DNA of 64,000 nt from Lobosporangium transversale. Its lineage: Eukaryota > Mortierellomycota > Mortierellomycetes > Mortierellales > Mortierellaceae. The stretch spans positions 1 to 64,000 of the forward strand of contig NW_019029022.1 of NCBI RefSeq assembly GCF_002105155.1, read 5' to 3'. How positions within the stretch are numbered: position 1 is the first letter of the stretch; the number at the start of each line of letters is the position of its first letter. Of the stretch, positions 58,003 through 64,000 are shown piece by piece. The notes under the pieces were generated by a model. The model made no database searches, had not been told where the DNA came from, and saw nothing but the letters and a program-made list of their open reading frames with translations. The translations under genes and the position numbers were made by a program.

Positions 58003-58943
58003 GAAGTCGCAAAAGAAAAAGAAAAAAGAAAAGTTAATATTCTATCTCTTTCTTGACGACTCTTTCCCTGTGACTTTACACCATTGCAGTAACCTGAAGA
58101 AGCGTAGTATTTAAACAAAAAAAAAAAAAAAAAAAAGATAGTTGTATATTATATAAATTAAAACAAAGAAATTTTCTGTCCTTGGAATCTCAAACTACAA
58201 TGCCATTGACTTTATCATCTAACCACCCTCACTGCAGTGAATCAAAGAATACTGACAATTATTCCCTCAATGGCTATAAAAAAAAAGTTGGGAAGCTCCA
58301 TTGTTGTCCAATCAGATTGCGACTCTTTATTTTTGTGCAACAAGTAAAAAGGAACGCGTCGTATCTCCTACAAAACACGTACACAAATCTGTACGTGAAT
58401 ATAGACCATCTTTTTTATTTCCTCTCCCCAACAAATTAAAATCTTTAAAATCGGGGAATATAAATTTTTTTTTTTAATAGACACAGCTATGATGTGAAGA
58501 GTCGATGACAAAGCCGAATTACTCTTAAACAGCTTGTTCTAGGTCCGCACCGATCTCCTTCTTTCTTTAGTAAGGTATCTGTTTATATATACATGACCAT
58601 TTGCCCTGTCTTGAACAATTTAGGGAATAGATACTCCCCACATTTTTTTTTCTCAATTGCTCAGGAGAAAAACCTTTATGGAACAGCAAATCCATGGTCT
58701 CCCCGACGTTCGTTAGCTCGGTCTTTACAGATAATTATATGTTAACAATGTTTTTCTGGGGGCTTCTGTTGCATGTGTCAAATGTTAAACAGCCATCGTC
58801 ATTCATGACATGAGATACAGTGAGCTATGCATGATGGTAGTCTGATCCAGCATTGTAGTCAAGGCGATCCTTAGTTTGACCACAACCTAGGGGTGTTACA
58901 GAGATGGCTTTGAGTAGTAATAATAACAATAGGCTCGACATGC

Positions 58944-58980
<37 letters not shown>

Positions 58981-59588
58981 TGATGATGAAAAGGTAGATG
59001 AAGTGAAAGAGAGGAGAGGATAATGATAGTAAAGATCAAAAAGAAAAGAGAAAGAAACATCTGTTGGAAGCAAAGATGCTTCAGCAAGGTCATTTACGGT
59101 GCAAGTAATGGAGTATGTATCAACTGACAAGGCCCACCCATTTCGCCCAAATAACAACGACAATGGCAAACAAGCATGAAAAAGGGGGGGCTCAGTATTT
59201 TATAATTCATACATGTTTATACTTATTATACTTTTAACATGGACGTAAACACTCGGGCCAGCTTAGACTGTCCCAACAAGCCAATGCTGACTCCAGTGTA
59301 TCGGGCCTTATTAATTATTATTTTATTTTTATTTTTTCTAGTGACCCAAAAAATGAAAGAAGCCATGTCTGATATTATTTTCTTTGCTTTTCTTGCCCTG
59401 TCCCCACTAAAATAGAACCTCTGCATTCTTTTTTTTAGTATTTATCTCCCTCCTTCTCTCTTTCTTTTTACTTCTTTTTTTTTTTTTTTTTTTTTTGCAT
59501 TCTACACACATTCTCTTTCCTTTCATTTCTCTTATTTCTTTTTCTAATAGCATTGCATTTCGCATATACTGCGTTACATATCAACACA
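58003..59588. other. 1.6-kb intergenic region, no supported gene
   Basis: A18 at 58117-58135, A33 at 58945-58977 and a long C/T-rich leader (59430-59560) of the elongase gene. No coding pattern found on either strand. Confidence 0.5.
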
Positions 59589-60183
59589 ATGAAGTCAGCA
59601 CCAATGCCAGCTGGGATCCCTTTCCCTGAATACTATGACTTCTTCATGGACTGGAAGACGCCATTAGCCATTGCTGCTACCTACGCAATCTGCGTCAGCT
59701 TGTTCAACCCCAAAGTCGGCAAGGTCTCTCGCGTGGTTGCTAAATCCACCAATGCTAAGCCTACCGACAAGACAGAGTCCAGCGCTGCCATGACCGCCTT
59801 TGTCTTTGTTCACAATCTGCTCTTATGTATCTACTCTGCCATCACCTTCTACAACATGTTTCCTGCGATGATCAACAACTTTAGAACACATAGTCTTCAT
59901 GATGCTGTAAGTTGTAATTTTTTTTTTTTTTTTTTTTTTTTTTGCTTTGAAGTGTGAAAATGATCGGTTTGATCAAATAAGGTTATGTAAGATTTGGAAT
60001 GATTACATGGGACGTTGTATTCATGTGAAGGAAAGGGTGGCATAAAACGATTTTAAACAGCAAAGCAGTTCCGATCATGGGTGCTTTCCGTTGTTTCAGA
60101 AAGATATTTGGATAATAGATCTTCTCTGCTTGTCGCGTCCTTAATGAATGCAAAGCAACAAATTCATTCAAGGGAATGTTTAC

Positions 60184-60215
<32 letters not shown>

Positions 60216-60915
60216 GATGGGGAGGGGGAATGGAATGGTGGGCACAGCTTTTATTTTGCTTATCGTGCGTTGATTCTTTCTTCCCTCCTCATTGGACAAC
60301 TATTTCGTGGTTACATGGATTAAAAAAAAAAATAAAAATAAAAAAAAAAAACTGGGCTGAGTTGTAGTAACCATTTCAAAATGTATTTATTTATTTATTT
60401 TTGCATTTTAATAGTACTGCGACACCGACAAAAGCCTCTGGAACAATGCTCTCGGTTACTGGGGCTACCTCTTCTATCTCTCAAAGTTCTACGAAGTCAT
60501 TGATACTATCATCATCATCCTCAAGGGACGCCGCTCATCACTCCTCCAGACCTACCACCATGCTGGCGCCATGATCACCATGTGGTCAGGCATTAACTAC
60601 CAGGCAACACCCATCTGGATCTTTGTAGTCTTCAACTCCTTCATCCACACTGTTATGTACTGCTACTATGCCTGCACTTCCATCGGTATTCACCCTCCAG
60701 GCAAGAAGTACCTCACCTCAATGCAGATCACTCAATTCTTGATCGGAACTCCCCTCGCCATGTCTTACCTCCTCGTCCCTAGATGTGTCACCACCCCTGG
60801 CGCTCAAATGGCTGTCTGGATCAACGTTGGTTATCTTTTCCCTCTTACTTATCTCTTTGTCGACTTTGCCAAGCGTACCTATTCCAAGCGTACTACTCTG
60901 AAGAAGGTCGACTAA
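59589..60915 (+). CDS. ELO-family very-long-chain fatty acid elongase
   Basis: Condensing enzyme of ER fatty-acid elongation (3-ketoacyl-CoA synthase step). Exons 59589-59906 and 60415-60915 give 272 aa, with multiple transmembrane helices. Family motifs: LSKFYEVIDTIIIILKG (KxxExxDT), the histidine box QTYHHAGAM, NSFIHTVMYCYY and TSMQITQFLIG. The box has Gln-Thr-Tyr-His-His rather than the HVYHH found in yeast Elo1-3; QxxHH is typical of polyunsaturated-chain elongases, so a PUFA substrate is suggested but not proven. The C-terminus ends in a Lys-rich stretch (KRTTLKKVD), a likely ER retention signal. The 508-nt intron carries T-runs. Confidence 0.95.
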
Positions 60916-61208
60916 AGCGGAGAAAAAAAAGGGAAAAAAAAAAAACCACCCTCTCCTCTCTTCTTTTTCTAAATCATACCAACTTGCATCAATACCTTTT
61001 TCCATATCATCCATATAACATGTATCAAGCCTGGCTTTCTTTTACCCTTCCTTTTTTTTTTTTCTTGTGTAAAAAATAAATATGACTCATTGCAATATAA
61101 ACTTATGGAGCATTAAGAGTAATTATATTAGATGGATCTTTTTCTTTTTCTTTTTCTTTTTCTTTTGGTCTGCCATTTATTATTATGTAGATTATTTTTA
61201 AACAAGCA

Positions 61209-62637
61209 CTAACGTTGGCTGCCTCTTTGTGCTGTCTTTGTCTTGTATGCCATCTCAAAAGATGATATTGCTCGTAACATGAGGACCACTTCAGGGCTGA
61301 AAGAAGAAAAAAGAAAAGCAGGATGAGCATCAGGAAAAGTGCAACACAGTAACGAAAATGCCCTTCCTACCTGTCTCGGATAAAGTTTTTTTTTTTTTTT
61401 ATTTTTTTTTACCTTTGTACATCTTCAGATGTTGCATTAGCACTGTGAACTGATACTCGAGAAAAGAATTCATGCAGTAGATTAAGCAACCGAGGAAATC
61501 CATCAATGAACGCCTGCTGTAAGAACTGAGAAGCTGTAAAAGAGAAAACCAAGTAAAAAAAAAAAAAAAAAAAAAAAGAGGGTCAGTCAGACAGGGGTAA
61601 TAAAGTCGATTTTTCCACAAAGAAAAAAATTAGAGGCCACTTCATAATGCCCACTTTACATCTTGCTGCAGCTTTAAGTTCTTGCTCCAGATGCATTGAC
61701 AAAGATTGCCAAAACCGATGGACCATATTACCATCCATACTATTGGATACAATATCCAGGAACGAGTTTTGAGTCAAAGGGTCCCTCTTCCATGAGAGAA
61801 CCCGTTCCAACAAGTAAATCTAAAAAGATAAAAAAACAAAAAAAAAAAATATCTGCAATGGTTAGAAACCCTTCCTAACAGTATATATATATATATATAT
61901 AAAGCCTTCCAAACTAATTCATATTACCTTGATGCATCCTTCATACATCTCATCCATAAGTTTTTCCATCCGCTTCCATAAAATCGATGTCCAAAGTGGA
62001 GCTGCTCCTACGCTCGGCTCTCCGTTGTTACGTCGCACACCGCCTCCTACAAATCCCGAAGATATACTAATTCCTGACTCTACACGGGCGATCATAATAT
62101 ATACAAATACATATTTCCAAGAAAAAAAATAAAATAAAATAAAATAAAATAAAATAAAAAAGTGATATTGAGTTTATGAGTAAACTTGTTTGATTTACTC
62201 AGCATAAGGCTAATACAGAACAAGAACAAGAACGAGAAAAAGAGCGACGATGCGTGTGTCTGGATAGATAGTAGCGATGATACCATTGTATGGTATATAT
62301 GTATTACCTTTGGCCTCCTTCTGTATGGATTGGATGTCGACTGTCTGTTTGATCTGTGAATGCATACGATTGGACAAGAGCGAAGCCATGGCCACAATCT
62401 TTAGATCCAATCTTTTGAGTGAATAAAAGACTTGTAGTGCTGACCCCACTTGAGCTTGGTTCTGTGAATCCATTCCATTCTGAAGCATCCTATCAGCTGA
62501 TTCAATAATCCTTGTGCGAACAAGTTCCAACTTTTTGACTTCAGCGTCCACTACATGAATACCTTCCAGATCAGATTCCTGAAGAAGTGTATCTTTGAAA
62601 AGAAAAATAAACGAAAAGAAACTCAAGTCCTTTAGAA

Positions 62638-62686
<49 letters not shown>

Positions 62687-63512
62687 GCTGCAGGGACCAT
62701 ACCAACTTCGCTTAATGTCATTGCTGCTTTTGTCAGTTCCAGATCTCCCAAATCTCCTCCGGGCATTTGCAACTCTAAACGCCTGATTAAATACAAAAAC
62801 CGCAAGACTCTCCTCAACATCTCTGAGGTGACCTGTAAACGTTCAAGTTGAATCGTATAGGTTTGGATCTGTTCGAAGGGTATCTTGATTTTAGTGGAAA
62901 GTCGCTCCATGGAAGCACTGACTGCCTTAAGTCCTGTTTTCACAGTCTTGAGGACTGCCTCCAATTCCCGAATCCCTGCTGCTTGACTCAATAAGTCATT
63001 ATAATGTGTAGTTACCTAATAATATCAACGGTTTCCATCCAAAAAAAAAAAAAAAAAAAAAAAAAAAACCAAAGGCTTAGATCCAGAAACTGATGAAAAC
63101 CGATAAATGCTGGATGGCTGCGTTTTTTTTTTTGTTTGTTTCGTTTTTTGCTTGTCCTTTTCAGACTTACTTGATCATGTAATTGCTTGTTGAGACTATC
63201 AATACTGAATGAAAGACTTGAGAGTGATGTGGCGATATCGAGCTCTCCTTTTGCAGATTGATGAATGATAGAGTTGGCATGAGTGTTGGGATCAAACTGG
63301 TCTACTAAGAAAGAGTCATAATCTATTCATTTGAAATATAAAGCGAGAGGTTTTGTCAGCAATAATACTATGGTCACCCCTCTCCTCCTCCTTTTACTTC
63401 CTCCGCCTCAAACTCAGATGAAGTGAGAAGTTTCCCAAGGAAAACAATAAAGTCATTTTAAAAAAAAAAAAATACCAATGTAAGAGTCTAGTTCAGATAC
63501 AGCTTCTGTCAT
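61209..63512 (-). CDS. COG5: conserved oligomeric Golgi complex subunit 5
   Basis: Golgi tethering factor. Minus-strand exons 63512-63476, 63322-63171, 63015-62703, 62592-62308, 62073-61928, 61819-61660, 61533-61413 and 61296-61209 give 433 aa, near the size of yeast Cog5. The start VDQFDPNTHANSII is the Cog5 N-terminal motif. A helical bundle follows: LLSQAAGIRELEAVLKTVKT, IQLERLQVTSEMLRRVLRFL, EVKKLELVRTRIIESADRML and GSALQVFYSLKRLDLKIVAM. The C-terminal part has FIDGFPRLLNLLHEFFSRVS and SPEVVLMLRAISSFEMAY. COG keeps Golgi glycosylation enzymes recycling. Exon phases agree throughout. The protein is convergent with the elongase gene. Confidence 0.92.
62640..62686. repeat. T33-A14 homopolymer palindrome in COG5 intron
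   Basis: T33 followed directly by A14 inside the third COG5 intron; longest such pair in the window. Confidence 0.85.
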
Positions 63513-63921
63513 GGTCGTCAATGTTTATTCCTTTCCTGTTTAGTCCCGACTGTTTCTAATGACCTGTTTTCTTTTTTTCATGAGGTGGAGAATTACTACT
63601 CATGCCATGGCGCAACATGGGGGAACCCATGTTGTGGCTGGGATTTTGTCAAAAGCCACGTCAGGAACAGAAAGACCTGCTATACATTTCTACATTTTTC
63701 ACATACAGACATACAGCACAATATGCCCACAAGCACACATAAAGCGCAGCTTCTTCCTCTGCAACTGCAGACAATAATGCTACTGTCTCGTCGATCATAC
63801 ACGTCTCTCCTACTGAGTGGGGCCCTCATCTTTTCCTTAAGTCGGACTAGGTTCGGCATTTGAAAAGGCCCAATCCCTTATCAGCAGATTATCAGGATTG
63901 GGATTAGGCAGAGAAAAAACC
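63513..63921. other. divergent spacer COG5 / right-edge gene
   Basis: About 400 bp. Includes a GC-rich patch and no gene that I can support. Confidence 0.4.
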
Positions 63922-64000
63922 ATGAAGGGAGAGGAAAAACTATCTCGGCTCGCTCAGGAGTTGAAAGAACTCACTTTGGGACGGGACGAAGAGCCGATGT
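63922..64000 (+). CDS. start of an unidentified gene, cut by the window edge
   Basis: ATG at 63922 opens MKGEEKLSRLAQELKELTLG and runs off the window after 26 codons. The Leu/Glu/Lys pattern suggests a helical N-terminus. Too short to name; the start codon is unproven. Confidence 0.4.
   Translation, partial: MKGEEKLSRLAQELKELTLGRDEEPM

Noticed and set aside
1-64000. CRISPR array, bacterial operon or prophage
   Set aside because: No regularly spaced repeats, no ribosome-binding-site-led gene strings; all real genes are intron-bearing eukaryotic types or intronless fungal proteins.

Overview
The window is nuclear DNA from a filamentous fungus. Genes are split by short GT-AG introns (34 to about 600 nt as modelled), and both introns and intergenic DNA are loaded with A/T homopolymers of 15-35 nt. 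The gene content (a concentrative nucleoside transporter, a ZIP7-type zinc transporter, an ELO elongase, a TMEM135-like protein, and a FAD monooxygenase ending in a YRPQ...FLP...DRGS tail) suggests an early-diverging lineage, most likely Mucoromycota/Mortierellomycotina. That placement is inference from gene style, not from a marker gene. I saw no rRNA, tRNA, CRISPR array or intact transposon.

Layout. 0-21 kb, mostly plus strand: a small Q-rich membrane protein, an 8-exon FAD monooxygenase, a ZIP zinc transporter, uridine phosphorylase, a CNT nucleoside transporter, a GPI-type DOMON protein and an ammonium transporter. Large gene-poor gaps (up to 2.6 kb) separate them. A small minus-strand two-exon gene of 83 codons sits at 20.0-20.4 kb. 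21-29 kb: a very long PH-domain protein (1,981 aa) and a secreted Tyr/Asp/Pro-rich protein, followed by a strong foldback (MITE-like) hairpin. 29-45.5 kb: TMEM135-like (-), VPS68/TMEM50 (+), SSU72 (-), a membrane short-chain dehydrogenase (-) and the CCR4-NOT scaffold NOT1 (-). 45.5-55 kb: a gene-poor, decaying region with three related copies of a C2H2 zinc-finger gene (one intact, one frame-disrupted, one an internal-deletion relic) and pieces of decayed coding sequence. 55-64 kb: SPP2 (-) and SUS1/ENY2 (+) sharing a short divergent promoter, an ELO elongase (+), COG5 (-) and the first codons of a further gene at the right edge.

How the genes relate. Uridine phosphorylase and the nucleoside transporter form a plausible uptake-and-salvage pair. 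The ammonium transporter has several GATA-type sites upstream, as expected for nitrogen-repressed genes. SSU72, NOT1, SPP2 and SUS1 all act in mRNA synthesis, processing or decay, but each is a housekeeping gene and their proximity may be chance.

Exon boundaries were set by hand from splice signals, reading-frame continuity and family motifs. In every multi-exon model except NOT1 the exon lengths sum to a multiple of three. NOT1 is one base short, and the defect maps to a six-C run. No convincing new multi-gene system was found. The most unusual items are the zinc-finger duplication/deletion series, the foldback element, the 11-nt microexon, the unrecognised 83-aa gene and the sense-strand poly(T) bias of introns.
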